Made by a program: the position numbers and the translations under genes. Below, one piece after another: positions 22,999-34,155 of a DNA stretch of 64,000 nt. Location of the stretch: NCBI GenBank assembly GCA_047967505.1, contig CM106541.1. The stretch is one strand, 5' to 3'. Source of the DNA: Dipteris shenzhenensis (Eukaryota > Polypodiophyta > Polypodiopsida > Gleicheniales). Within the stretch, counting starts at the first letter, position 1. The number at the start of each line of letters is the position of its first letter. Below the pieces are notes generated by a model that was not told the origin of the DNA, made no database searches, and saw nothing but the letters and a program-made list of their open reading frames with translations.

Positions 22999-24200
22999 GA
23001 AAAGAAAGCTACCTACCATAAGGATTGCACTTCTTTCTTCTTTCTATATATAAAGGAGGATGAGATGCACAGGAGGCTGCGACGTGGCAAAAATACCAAG
23101 GTGGAGGCTCGCGGGAGGTTCAAGGGGACCAAGATGGAGGTTCGACAGTAGTTGGAGGTTTGGGAGTGGATCAAAAGGGCTCAAGGGCTACATGTCATGT
23201 GATAGAGGAGATCGTGGTGGGTTGGACGTGCAGATTTGGCCACATGGCGTTGGTTGACCAGCTCAATAGAGTAACACTCAACCACCAATGATTTGGGATT
23301 AAATCCATCCCAATTTATAAACAAAAATCTCAACACCTTGTATTCTTGGAGTTCACACCAAAAGATGTAGGTGAGCTTCTTTTGGATAGAGTAAATCGGT
23401 ACATGCTTGATTATGTTAAGGAAAGCTAGTTCATGGTATTCCTTTGCAATGTACAATTAATTGTGGTCCTTTATCTATGGGGTAAAAGAGTATCATTATC
23501 TCATCCCTATATTGCATGACAAATATCATGTTCATTTGGCAAAGTCTACATGCAAGGAGCCTCATGTACTAAGAACCATCTTGCGCCTCATATAGGGGGT
23601 GCAATTGTGATGAGGTGAAGTAAAAAATAAGTTCAAAATACAGGTTTCAAGGGGGGGGGTTTAACCATCGTTGGACAAGGATGGAAGGCTAACGACGAAA
23701 AGGATATATGTTTTTATAAAGAGGGTATGGTGGTCACAAATACATAAGGATATTATTCTTAGAGTAGTTAATGTAGCTGCTTCTATCACTTTGTATTGTG
23801 CACCACCTCTATATTGAGTCCATGACACAATCATAGATGGTGATTATATTTTTGGAGACTAGATACAATTTCTTTTTACAAAAGTAACAAAACGCTTTAT
23901 ACCTTCATGAAGATATCTCTGCAAGAGCCATATAGGCCAACTTGAGCCTAAAATACTCATTGTAGGGGAGGAATGTGAAAGGATGATCTCGCCATAGAGG
24001 AAATATGGAACCCATGCTAGGTAATTATAGTGAAGACTTCCAAGATACCAAAAATGATTATACACCACATATTGCCAATAAGTCAACCGTAGACTAGTAA
24101 TAGTAAATACATGACTTTTAATGATAAAGGTCTTGCTACTCATCGAATTCAATGCTTCTCAAACATCTAGGAACAAATTCTTTCTTGTAAATGTTAATAG
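22999..24200. other. Unidentified 1.2-kb insertion inside element D
   Basis: D homology stops near 22998 and resumes near 24200, where the reverse transcriptase N-terminal part begins (compare 50727 onward). The segment has a TATA-like TATATATAAAGG at about 23045 and a run of nine G at about 23650. It has no coding frame with domain character. I could not find terminal repeats or target duplications. Confidence 0.5.
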
Positions 24201-24524
24201 TGCTTGTAGTGATACATATAGAGTGTTTAGACTGCCTGAGAGATTTGTTCTAGGGGTAGACTATGTGATGCTGTTACTGATTGCAGGGAGCCTTCTTGCT
24301 ACAGAGAGGCTATGATGCGTGAGGATCAGAGCAAGTGGGACTATGCTATGCAATCAGAGATGAGTTCACTCATAAAGAATAAGACTTGGGACTTGGTTTC
24401 TTTGCCACATGGAAAGAAAGCATTGCCATGTAAATGGGTCCACAAGATGAAGGTCACAGGTGATGATGTGCCTAAGTACAAGGCCCATTTGATTGCTAAA
24501 GGGTTCAAGCAAGAGAAGGGTGTG
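24201..24524 (+). pseudogene. pol: Element D reverse transcriptase, N-terminal fragment fused to gypsy gag
   Basis: Reads NKTWDLVSLPHGKKALPCKW and HKMKVTGDDVPKYKAHLIAK, the start of copia RVT_2. After KGFKQEKGV the sequence changes abruptly to gypsy gag (SDQEDQDVESYASKF) and the reading frame is maintained, giving one open frame from 24312 to 24686 across the joint. The YVDD region and RNase H of copia are absent. Confidence 0.8.
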
Positions 24525-25300
24525 TCGGATCAAGAAGATCAGGATGTGGAAAGTTATGCTTCCAAATTCAACTTACTCATGCAATGTGTGCTTGCAGGGG
24601 AACGGCCCACTCAAGAGGTGCTCAATGACTACTTCATTTCAGGGCTATCACAGGATCTATGGATGGCATTGGCCACAATGGATTAGACACAGACAATGCT
24701 TGAGGCGGTCATGGCACAAGTAATGCGGGCAAGGGATTCGTTGCACGAGAGGACATCCAAGAACCGCAAATCCGTGATGAAGAATAAAGCCAAGAAGAAG
24801 ATGCCAAAATCTAAGAAGTCGGATGATAGTGATGAAGACACAGATGTCACCAGCTTTGAAGGTCCTTGTTCAGAGGAATCTAGCTTAGAAGCAGAGACAA
24901 AGACTGAAGAGCCTCTAAAGGGGGTAAGGGCACACCAGTGGCTTTTGGAGAAGGATCGGTACCCTAAAGGCTTGAAGGGTATCTGGTGCACTCACTGCCA
25001 CAATCCTGGTCACCACTCCATAGTCGAGTGTGCTCTTAACGTGAATTGGTGCACGATTTGCTTGACTAATACACACAACACAGTGGGATGCCACTATAAC
25101 GGGCATGACCAAAGAGCGGTTGGTCGACAGCAAGATGGGGCTGCATCTTTTGTGCAAGAAGAGCCATAGCAGTAAGCGTTTCAGCCACAACAACAATCAT
25201 TCCAACTACAGTAACAATCGTTCCAACGAGGCAGAGGTGATAGTGGACGCGGATGTGGAGGTGGGGGTCGTGGTCAAAATTGATCAAAAACTTGTTTGTT
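24525..25300 (+). pseudogene. gag: Element F gag, C-terminal half with two zinc knuckles
   Basis: Starts inside the capsid domain (YASKFNLLMQCVLAGERPTQ), stop at about 24686, then a Lys/Ser/Glu-rich linker. Two zinc knuckles follow. The first, CTHCHNPGHHSIVEC at 24987-25031, has one extra residue (CX2CX4HX5C or CX2CX5HX4C). The second, CTICLTNTHNTVGC at 25050-25091, is canonical CX2CX4HX4C. In the related block at 55240-56072 both knuckles are canonical, so the first one here is the altered form. Knuckles bind element RNA during packaging. Confidence 0.85.
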
Positions 25301-25980
25301 TTGCTTGAGCAAAGGCCATTGGTGGAATGAATGCATGCAGGCTCAAGAATGGGATTGACAACACGCGGAGCAACAAAAGATGTCCGGGAAAATGCCTAGC
25401 ACTTTGATGGTAGACATTGTTGATGATGATCCATTGGTGTGCCTAGAGGTTATTATAATCACTCGTGCTGGTACCAAGCTGTGAGGCTCGACTCCCAAGA
25501 ATGGTGACAAGCTGCTAGATTGGCTAGCCCAGGAACACGTTCGATGCCAAGTCTGCGAGTTGGTGATGAAGGAGCCACCATTGATGCAACTGGCAAATTC
25601 TGCAACGATGCCCAATGAAGCACGTAAGGTGTAGTTTGTGGAAGTGGTTGTCCAATCAGAGGTAGAGACTCAAGCCAAGGTTAAGCTACACTTACTAGGG
25701 AATGGTCTGAAGTTGGGTCAAAGCAACTCCATTGTTGGTCGCAAACCAAGCCAAGAGGCAAGCAAATTCTCTACAAAGGGAGCCGAGGTTGGAGTGCACT
25801 CTAGAGGCATCGATCTAGATTTCATTGGGATGATTGCTTAACCTAGTTCTGGGATTCCACCAACAATTGTTGCATTCCCTACACGTGGAGTTTGAACCAG
25901 AAGAGGTGGAGTTATGCCAAGTAGACTCCTGTCTAGTATCGGCAATCCCTCTCACCGACATGAGCAATCCCTCTCACTGA
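25301..25980 (+). other. Element F linker between gag and protease
   Basis: Coding-like but broken sequence without a named domain, including Gln/Lys-rich segments. It belongs to the F polyprotein by position. Confidence 0.5.
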
Positions 25981-26583
25981 CATGAGAATCCCAGTTATAT
26001 CCGCAAAGGCACAAGGGCAGACTTTTGCTCAGGTGTTGGTAGATGGCGGTTCGAGGGTCAATATCGTCACTTTGAAGACCTGCCAAGAAATGGGATGGAT
26101 GTCCTGGGAGCCGGTGCCATTCTTAGTCTGCATGGCTGATCAAGAGTTTGACCACTCAGAATCCTACAGGTTGTTGTTCTGGAGGTGGCAGGCATATCAT
26201 TTGTGGTTTCCTTCGTGGTGCTCAACATGGAAGCCACAACACTAGAGTATGGCATCCTCTTGGGTAGGCCTTGGTTGTGGCAAGCCAAAGTCAAGCAAAA
26301 TTGGGAGCAGAACATCATTTCAGTGTGGAGAGGAAAGAAGAAAGTGCGGGTTACAATGGGAGTGGCAGCACCTTTGTTGGATGCGGTACAACCTGTGTTA
26401 GCTGAGACGATGAACATGGTAGATGGATTGGAGAATGATGAGGAGGAAGCCTTTCTCAAAGCAAATCCAAAGTTAGTTCCTATCTTTACCATCGATGTGG
26501 AAGGCATTGCAAAAAGTTACATGCATCAGAGTTTTTTAGCGGGTGTATCCAGCACAGTTCTGGACGAGGTGACTGAGCCCTAG
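25981..26583 (+). pseudogene. pol: Element F aspartic protease
   Basis: AQVLVDGGSRVNIVTLKTCQ around 26018-26080 is the active-site segment in the VDGGS form common in plant gypsy proteases. After a frameshift near 26190, EYGILLGRPWLWQAKVK (about 26245) gives the 'iLGRpWL' end of the domain. It would cleave the polyprotein. A stop lies at 26581. Confidence 0.8.
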
Positions 26584-27504
26584 GAAGAAGCAATGGATAT
26601 GGATCTATGGGATCTCCTATAGCAGGAGAGAGAATTCAAAGAATGGATGAGCCGCATCATGCGAGTGTAGGAAGATGCTCTAGATATACTTTATCTAGGA
26701 GAGGATGGAGCATCTAAACCAGTCAAAATCAGCACATTGTTGACGGTAGAATTCTATAGTGAATTGATTGCCCTCTTGCAGGATTTTTCCGATGTGTTCA
26801 CCTAGGATTATGTAGATATGAAGAGTCTGGATTTGAAATTTTGCTAGCATCGGGTCAACCTCAAATTAGATGTGATGCTGACAAAGATACAGAGGTATCA
26901 TATGAATCCACACATGGCCAAGCAAGTGTGTGAAGAACTGGAGCACTTGTTGCAGGTGGGATTCATTGCATTGATTGAGAATCTAGAGTGGATTTCCGCT
27001 ATTGTCATTGTGCCAAAGAAAAATAAGAAATTGTGGATTTGTATCAACTACCACAAGCTGAGTGCCGCCACAGTACCTAATCCATTCCCCTTACCATACA
27101 TGGATTCCATGTTGGATGAAGTGGTGGGGCATGAGGTGTACTCTTTCTTGGATGGATATAGCAGGTACAACCAAATCCAAATGGCTCCAGAAGACCATCC
27201 CAAAATAGTGTTCATAACATCATGGGGGGTCTACGTCTACATAGTCATGTGGTTTGGATTGCAAAATGCTCCTTCGACTTTTCAGCAAGCAATGCAGGAG
27301 ATTTTTATCTCTTATTTGATAGATTTCATGTGGATTTTCTTGGATGACCTCAATGTGTTCGGAACATTCATTGAGCACCTGGAGCATTTGGAAAAGTGTT
27401 TCCAACAATGCAAGGAAGCTTCCTTCAGTCTGAATCCTATGAAATGCATGTTCGTAGTCTATAGTGAGGGCCAACTCATGGGGCATGTGATCTTGATAGA
27501 GTGA
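26584..27504 (+). pseudogene. pol: Element F reverse transcriptase
   Basis: A long open frame (26872-27504) contains HMAKQVCEELEHLLQVGFI, WISAIVIVPKKNKKLWICIN, NPFPLPYMDSMLDEVVG, FLDGYSRYNQIQMAPEDH and the catalytic box FLDD at 27337-27348, in order. These are the gypsy RT fingers and palm. The upstream linker has stops near 26581, 26623 and 26845. The frame ends at 27504, one base change away from continuing into the next part. Confidence 0.9.
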
Positions 27505-27505
27505 A

Positions 27506-28170
27506 TTGCGGTGGGATCCAGACAAAGTAGCAGTAATTATGCAAGCCCTAGTGCCAACAGCACCTAAGGAGTGCTTACGGTTCTTGGGCCAAATTCGGTG
27601 GCATGGCAAACATCTACAGTTCCTGGCTCACATGGCGATTCCCTTGAATGCATTGGCTCATGTGGAACTTAAGGCATTTGTGTGGAGCATAGAGTGCAAC
27701 CAAGCATACCAGCAACTCAAGATTCAGCTTCCTAGAGCACCGGGATGCTATCTCTGGATTGGCAGAAAAATTTTCATGTGTTCGTGGATGCCTCGGATAG
27801 AGCTATCGAGAGTGTCTTGATGCAGGAAGATGCAGATAAATATCGCCTAGTCTACTATGCAAGCCGACGAACTCTCAATAGCCAAAAAGAATTACTCTAT
27901 CATGGAGTGAGAAGGACTAGGCATGATCTATTCCATCAAGAAATTTCGGCATTATTTGTTGGGCCGACCTTTTGTATTCCATGTTGATCATTATACATTG
28001 TTATATTTGGTAAAACAACAAAGTCTTACAAGCCGATTGGCATGTTGGGTGTTGCTACTGCAGAAATATGATTTTGAAGTGATTCATCAGCCGGGCTCAC
28101 CGCATGCAGTTGCATATTATCTATCTCGACTAGAGTATGGAGAACTGCCAATGGGAGTAGAGGATGAGTT
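27506..28170 (+). pseudogene. pol: Element F RNase H-like region
   Basis: ECLRFLGQIRWHGKHLQFLA is the RT thumb/connection. After a shift near 27760 VFVDASDRAIESVLMQED gives the RNase H start with its first Asp. After another shift near 27930 HYLLGRPFVFHVDHYTLLYL and LACWVLLLQKYDFEVIHQPG complete the domain. It degrades RNA in RNA-DNA hybrids during replication. Two frameshifts break it. Confidence 0.85.
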
Positions 28171-29510
28171 TCCTGCAAAGCTAGCAGTAATATTTTGGGC
28201 AGATCTAGTCATGACAAAGGCCGAAGTCAATCCAGAAGGACCATGGTCAGGGTGTGATAAGATGCTCTCATTCCTATCTATCATGCCCAAGTACATGAAT
28301 AGAGATCAGAGGAAATGCTTGGCATTGCAGAGCCGATCCTTTAAAGTAGTCTTGGGCCCTCTAGTCTTGGGCCAATTGTACCAGCAACACCTGACAAAGG
28401 CACTACTACGATGTGTTCCACTACATGGGCAAGAGGCAGTGCTAATGGAAGCCCATTGCAGGGTTTCTGCAAAGAAAGTTTTGCAGGCAGGTTTATGGTG
28501 GCCAACCATGCAGAAGGATGCCAAATGGTTTGCAAAAAGTTGCGACCTTTGCCAACAGTTGGTCCAGCCCACTAATCAAGATCGCATGCCACTTAGCCCC
28601 ATATTGCCTCTAGAGCCATTTCAAAAGTGGGGTCTAGATTTCATGGGTCCATTCAAGCCCGCAGCTACCTGCACAAGGAATTGTTACATTCAGGTAGCCA
28701 CGGATTATTGTACCAAATGGTGGAAGCTTGGGCTTTGTGGGACAATACCACAAATTTGGTCGCAAAATGCCCATACCGCGATGTGTTCACTCGATTCGGT
28801 TGCCCAATTCAGATTGCTAGCAACAAGGGGACTCACTTTGTCAATAAGGGCATCAAGCGGATGAATTCTTTTTATATGGTGATTCATGAGAAGTCTTCCC
28901 CCTATTATCCACAGGCTAATGGATTGGCAGAGTCGTTAAATCATACTTTCAAGCAGATTATGTCACTGTTGGTGAATGAGCACCGCACGGATTGGGATGA
29001 GAAGTTGCTAGCAACACTATGGGCTTATCGCACATCATTCAAGGTGGCCATAGGGTTGACTCCTTTCAAATTGGCATTTGGGCTAGAAGCAATTATGCTG
29101 ATCAAGCATATTGTTTCGAGTGTGAGGATTGCAGTAGAGGACAATCTTCTTCTACAAGACTCTATGGTATTCCGATTGGATGCTCTAGATCAGTTGGAAG
29201 ATATGCAGGTGGAGAGCTATTATCTCACCCTCAAGGTTCAAGCATGGCACAAGTAGAGGGTGGATTTGGCCTCGAAGAAAAAATCTTTTGAGCGTGGGCA
29301 ACTGGTTCTTCTATTCAACACTCGCCTTCGAAGGATGTTGAGGAACTTGAAATTGTGATGGTCATGTCCATTCTAGATTTTTCATGATTGTAGATTGACA
29401 TCGTTTTATCTTGCGGATTTGCAAGGGCACATACTCCCACATCCAGTTAATGGTTTTCGGCTTCGTCCATACCATCATGACGGCAGTCTTCAATGCCCAT
29501 TTTTTATCTC
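28171..29510 (+). pseudogene. pol: Element F integrase, catalytically dead
   Basis: The zinc domain shows SAKKVLQAGLWWPTMQKDA and SCDLCQQ, but the stretch before it is shortened, so the first His pair is incomplete. Core: KWGLDFMGPF carries the first Asp. The second catalytic position is SNKGTHF (usual SDxGTHF, so D to N). NGLAESLNHTF carries the Glu. A frameshift lies near 28700. The C-terminal segment (RGQLVLLFNTRLRRMLRNLK, later HPVNGFRLRPY) runs to about 29500 with stops near 29356 and 29376. The missing Asp alone would stop integration. Confidence 0.85.
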
Positions 29511-30519
29511 TAATGAGGTGTAGATTTCTTGGGTTGAGGTGGAGGTGGCAGATCTATCACATGAGGACATGTGGCAAAAGGGTTCGCAACATGTTGACAG
29601 CAATCTTCTGCGAGGTCCTATCCTAACCATCATGCAACTACCTATCATAAGGGTGGGGTATTGGCAATTTGGATTGCAGTTCTTGAGCATTTGTTCACAT
29701 GTACCAGTTGCTTGCTGCTTTCTCTTCATCGCACTTATAGTTCTCTTGAGTTCCTTCACCTTCTAGCTTTCATCTGCCTTCAGCACACTCTCTTTCCTTC
29801 TCCTTCGCATAGCTATGGGGATGGCTCATGCTCAGTTTCTTCCTCTACTTCCACTAGTCTACATTGATTCCCAGTCGATTAATGCTCGCCTTAAGCTATT
29901 ACATATTCAAAGTTTCAGCAGCATTGATTGGCAAAGGGTGCATGTTCATCTAGTAGCATCGGCACTTTGCCAGCAATTGGCGATAGTTTCTGCTATGAAA
30001 ATTTTGGAGGAGCATCGGGAGCTGATAGTTCAATTGATTTATTAGTGCCTATTCTTGCCTATGGATGGAGGAGTGATCATGCAACAAACGTGTTTAGTGG
30101 AGGCAATGGAGGCGGAGTTTGGAGCTCATGCTCAGGGAGAATACAAGCTGAGTGGATGCTTGGATGTGTAGATGCATGATCTCTATCGGTGGATACTCGA
30201 GTCTATCTTTTTGCAGGCCAAAACTTATACAATCACTCCTCAGACTCAAGGGATGATTGTGATTGCTGAGCAGCGAGTGGTACCATGGGGGCAGATTCTG
30301 AAGGAGCGGATTCATGCAGAAGATTTACGGGTGGTGACAGTAGTGGAAAAGAAGCAGACGGTGAATTCAAAGATTGGGCAGATTCTGGAGATATTGTTCC
30401 CCTTGCATCTAGAGTCTACAGCATCTCGATGGACTACTGCATTAGTACTCACTCTTCAGCCTGAGGGGCCTGCACAGGAAGAGGCTGAGGGGTCTACTAG
30501 AAGAGTGGCTAAGAAGTAG
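29511..30519 (+). pseudogene. Extra coding-like region downstream of gypsy integrase
   Basis: Overlapping open stretches at 29815-30045, 29928-30179 and 30172-30519 may be one frameshifted protein. The last reads MHDLYRWILESIFLQAKTYT, then an acidic Glu/Ala-rich tail ending RRVAKK. I do not recognise a domain and see no signal peptide, membrane span or furin-like site that would suggest an envelope protein. Its position after integrase makes an additional element frame possible. Confidence 0.35.
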
Positions 30520-31497
30520 TGAAAAAAAGGGCCTCATCTTAGTCAGGGGGTGGTCTCTACCCTTGCACACTTGACTACTTCTCATGCAGGTGGAACCGGT
30601 CAAATTCATGTAGTTCCACCACTTGCACAACCGGTCATGGCAGAAAGGGTGATGGTGACTCCAGTGACCACTACATCGAGGATTTTCGGAGGTACTTCAG
30701 ATATATTGTAGTGAATGGTGTGGGCGGAATGGGACAAATAGATTGCACTCTGAAGTGTGGCTATCATTTCGTAAACATGTCAGGAGCTGAACATCAGAAC
30801 GAATGGAGATGCAGGGGCTGGCCGATCTGCAAAAGAGTACACATATAAGGGGAAAGGAGTTGTCACAGAGTCTGTGCAGATTGCGAAGGATTAGCAAGCA
30901 AAGTATGAAGAGTTGGGGGATGGCATTATGGAAGCCGTTGTTTGCAATAGCAAAAGAGTGGATGTGCTGAAGCAATAGAGGCATTCCCTATGTCTATGGT
31001 TAGAATTGTGCGCCCACTCCTTCAGTCTATCATTGTCTCCTCGTCCTCCTTGGTGGAAAGAAGTAGATAAGTATTTGGAGAAGTTCTATAATAAGCACAC
31101 GGCTTTCCCTGGATTGCCGGATCCTCCTTCTTATGAACCGATGGTGAGATTCAGAGACCACCGATGGCACAAGAATGATGGCAATAGCAATTGCTTGGAT
31201 AGATGAGATGCTGCCCATGGAGCAGTGGCCTGAACAGCAAAGTGATTGTAGTGGCTGATGAATCTGGAGCAGGATCGCAGGCTCAAAATGTGGTTGCAAA
31301 AGAGGCAACTGGAGACTACTGCTACTGGTTCAAGTGGAGCGACGATACATTTGCAGATAGAGTTACCTGAAAGCGGTGATGTGGGACTAAGCAAGGTGGG
31401 TGTCATTGATGCGCCTGTTCAGTGTATTTCTAGTTCAAATGAAGAGTAGGACTACGGTGATGGTTGTGGAAAGGCCTCGTAGAATAAAGATAGGAGA
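30520..31497 (+). other. 3' region of element F, no recognised gene
   Basis: Decayed coding-like sequence. Nothing recognisable apart from purine-rich words near 31484-31497 (AATAAAGATAGGAGA) that could be a polypurine tract. Confidence 0.35.
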
Positions 31498-32150
31498 TGT
31501 CTAAAATGTGGGTTGCTTTTGGATAGGCAAGATCGAAGATGTCTAAAATGTGGGGATGCTATTGGACAGGCAGGAGAAAAAACAAAGGACGTTCAAACAA
31601 CCATTTTGACTAATGACAATGGATGTTTTTCTGAGTGTTTTTAGAAATGAGATGCTTTGTAATTCATGTGTACTAAGTGAAGGGTGAGAATTAACTTCCT
31701 GCACCTAGTTCTCTGTCGAGGCTATAACTAAAATGATTGTTGCACTTACACTATACACTATGTAGGCATCTAACTTCAATTCCGAGGATGTGCATGTGTG
31801 GTTCGCACAGTCCACCATGAATGCAATGTGTTATTGCATAACCATGCGGGTTAGCAGTAGTGACTCTGAGGGGTGTGCGAGGGTAGGTTAGCCGCAAGGG
31901 TTGGTGGTTCAGATCTCCAAGTGATTGAGTCTTCAATGGCCACTTCTCTAACCATCAGATGGTTCTGTACGCATGCTATTACTAGCATTCCAATGTTGTA
32001 ATGTACACGGTTATGCGAGCTCTTGCTCTGGAATACAGTGATCTTTAGTGTTCGGTCTCTATTGCATTATCTATATTCCGTTCTCATGGATGTTACGTGT
32101 GCTATTTATCTTTGTTTCCCATAGCGTCTGCATGTATTTATGATGCTACA
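31498..32150 (+). repeat. Possible F 3' LTR start with 42-bp duplication
   Basis: TGTCTAAAATGTGGG occurs at 31498 and again at 31540, a tandem duplication of about 42 bases. It follows a purine-rich run, so it may be the start of a 3' LTR. No right end or 5' partner is available. Element G (minus strand) begins at about 32150. Confidence 0.3.
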
Positions 32151-32153
32151 CTC

Positions 32154-33368
32154 CTAATCAGTGTGCTTGATCTCATAAATGAAACCAGCATTCAATAATT
32201 TTAATAGTTCTTCATAGACATGGGTGCCATACTTTGGAAATGTTCTATAGGGTCCACATACCTTAAGCTTGGATCCTTTCCTAATTGGTATGGTGTGTAT
32301 TGCAACTTGAGGGGAGATACCTTTCATGTCCTTATAGGACCAAGCCATGCAGTCCCTATAATACATCAGCAGCACTTTTGGTTCTTTTTCTTCCTCTTTA
32401 GTAGGTTGCTTGCCAATGTAGACAAGTTTTTCCTCTTCTCCTTCCAAGGCAAGATCCAATTTTTTGGCCTTGGCCAGTCCCTCATAAACAAGGGTTTCCC
32501 TTAGTCCTTTTGTTTCTTTGAGCTCATATTCTTTGATTGGTCTAGGCATGGCCATTGTTGTGTTTCCCCTTGTATAATTTTTGAAATAGTCAGGTACTTC
32601 CCTAAGGCTTTCATAGCATTGTGAGTTGCTAGCCTCACTATTCATGCTACTTCTTGATGTGGAGGAGTCTTGATATGTTGAATTGACATGCACTTGCTTT
32701 TCATTTTTCATGTGTACTATCCAGCTTAGTCTTCATCCGCACAATAGGTTTGAACTTAGGCTTTCATAGCATTATGAGGTGCTAGCCTCACTATTCATGC
32801 TACTTCTCGATGTGGAGGAGTCTTGATCTGTTGAATCAACATGCACTTGCTTTTTATTTTTTGTGTGTACTATCTAGCTTAGTCTTCATCCACACATTAG
32901 GTTTGAACTTACAAACTTCTTGCTTTGGGAGACTGGCGCTAGATTCTCAATGGGCACTTTTTTTTCAAAGAGTGGTCCCTCCACCATGCATGCACCCTCA
33001 TGACACTTTGGGTCCCATTCTGATTTTGCTGGTTCCTTCAATTGGGTGGGCTTGGTTAAGTATAGTTCCACCACTCTGGATTGCATCCTTTCAAACTCAT
33101 TGAAGTTCTCCACCCTAGTCGTTTGGAATTGCACACCCTCTTTCTTCTTCTGTGACCGTCTACTGTTTGTTTTTAACCTGGGATAGTCTACCACCATCAA
33201 TGCGTGAAGGATGGCCAAGTCATTATCAAAGATTTGACCTTCTAATGTGGTATTCTCCACTTTTGCTTCTAGATCCCAATCAAAATCTTCACCATAGCCT
33301 TCAATGATGGCCTCTTTGGGATCATTATCCCATTCAAAGCCTGTCATGAAGATAGGTACATCCATCAC
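32154..33368 (-). pseudogene. pol: Element G linker and reverse transcriptase N-terminus
   Basis: The frame 33368-32886 (MMDVPIFMTGFEWDNDPKEA) is a Glu/Asp-rich linker. After a tandem duplication, the frame 32711-32154 contains LLMYYRDCMAWSYKDMKGIS and PYRTFPKYGTHVYEELLKLL, the region just before the RT palm in gypsy elements ('dvFAWsy.Dm.gi', then 'R..P.....v..El.kLL.aGfI'). It ends at GFIYEIKHTD without the palm. Confidence 0.8.
32608..32911 (-). repeat. 153-bp tandem duplication within element G
   Basis: CTTTCATAGCATT starts at 32608 and at 32761, with about 150 bases repeated at roughly 90 percent identity. The corresponding place in the second G copy (36251 onward) has one unit only, so the duplication happened in this copy. 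It breaks the polyprotein frame between the linker and RT parts. Confidence 0.9.
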
Positions 33369-33589
33369 CTCTTATTCTTCATTCCAGATTGGTGGTTCTA
33401 GCTGTATCATTTGTGCATCCACATCTGGTAGCATTGGATGTGTTGTTTGCAGTTGTCATTGTGGCCAATGCCTATATCCAATTGTTGATGTCACTTTGGC
33501 TATCACTTTCTGTGGGTTTGAGTTCAAGTGATACATGACTTATGGCTATGGTGGAAGAAGTGTCATCAATATTCCTATGTATAGCAGGC

Positions 33590-34010
33590 TTGATTTCCCC
33601 AGTTCTCAACTGGATTTTCATAGAAATATCCCAATTCTAGATTGTAATCCTATTTGTACCCCAATCATGGAGTAATGATGCCTCCTGAAGCCATGGTTGT
33701 CCTAATAATATCTAGTATGCCAGCCAATCCTTGGGGAAAATCTAGTATGGTGAACTTAACTCCCACAATTTTTGTTGCCACATTGTCAACAATTCCTAGT
33801 GGTGTTGAATGTGGCATTCCTCATTAGTGGGAGGTCCCATTCTTCATAAAGATCCTTTGCAATAATGTTAACACCCACCTCACATCCACTATTGCAGAGT
33901 AATGATCGAAGGTTTTATGCTTTTGGGGGATGGTACATTTTTTATGTCATCCCTAGCACTAAATTTCATTGATATAGCCTTTATTCCACTTCAAGTGGTG
34001 GGAAACATTG
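33590..34010 (-). pseudogene. pol: Element G protease region, active-site Asp altered
   Basis: The minus strand around 33900-33840 reads CNSGCEVGVNIIAKDLYEEW, matching the same loop in element H (VDGCIGMNVLSEDLYDAW). The usual DSG is NSG in this phase. Stops and shifts surround it. Confidence 0.55.
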
Positions 34011-34155
34011 TGCCGATTCTATCCAACCTTGAAATTTTCTCACATTGTAGGACAAATTCTCAATACAACAAAAATTCAATAAAGAAACAACATGGATGTA
34101 TCATCAACAGTGATTAAAGAAAAAGCAAATGTAAAACACTAGTACAGATAAAACC

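Larger units (their letters stand above)
24525..31497 (+). mobile_element. Gypsy element F, 5'-truncated, dead
   Basis: Ty3/gypsy order gag (end part), protease, reverse transcriptase, RNase H, integrase in plus orientation. The 5' LTR, primer site and first part of gag are missing because the element is joined to copia D at 24524. The right end is uncertain; TGTCTAAAATG at 31498 is a candidate LTR start. Most domains are recognisable but broken by many stops. Confidence 0.75.

Noticed and set aside
29511-30519. Envelope-like gene
   Set aside because: No signal peptide, fusion-type hydrophobic segment or C-terminal membrane span could be seen.
31850-31920. Functional tRNA gene
   Set aside because: Boxes deviate from consensus and no cloverleaf with paired acceptor stem could be drawn.
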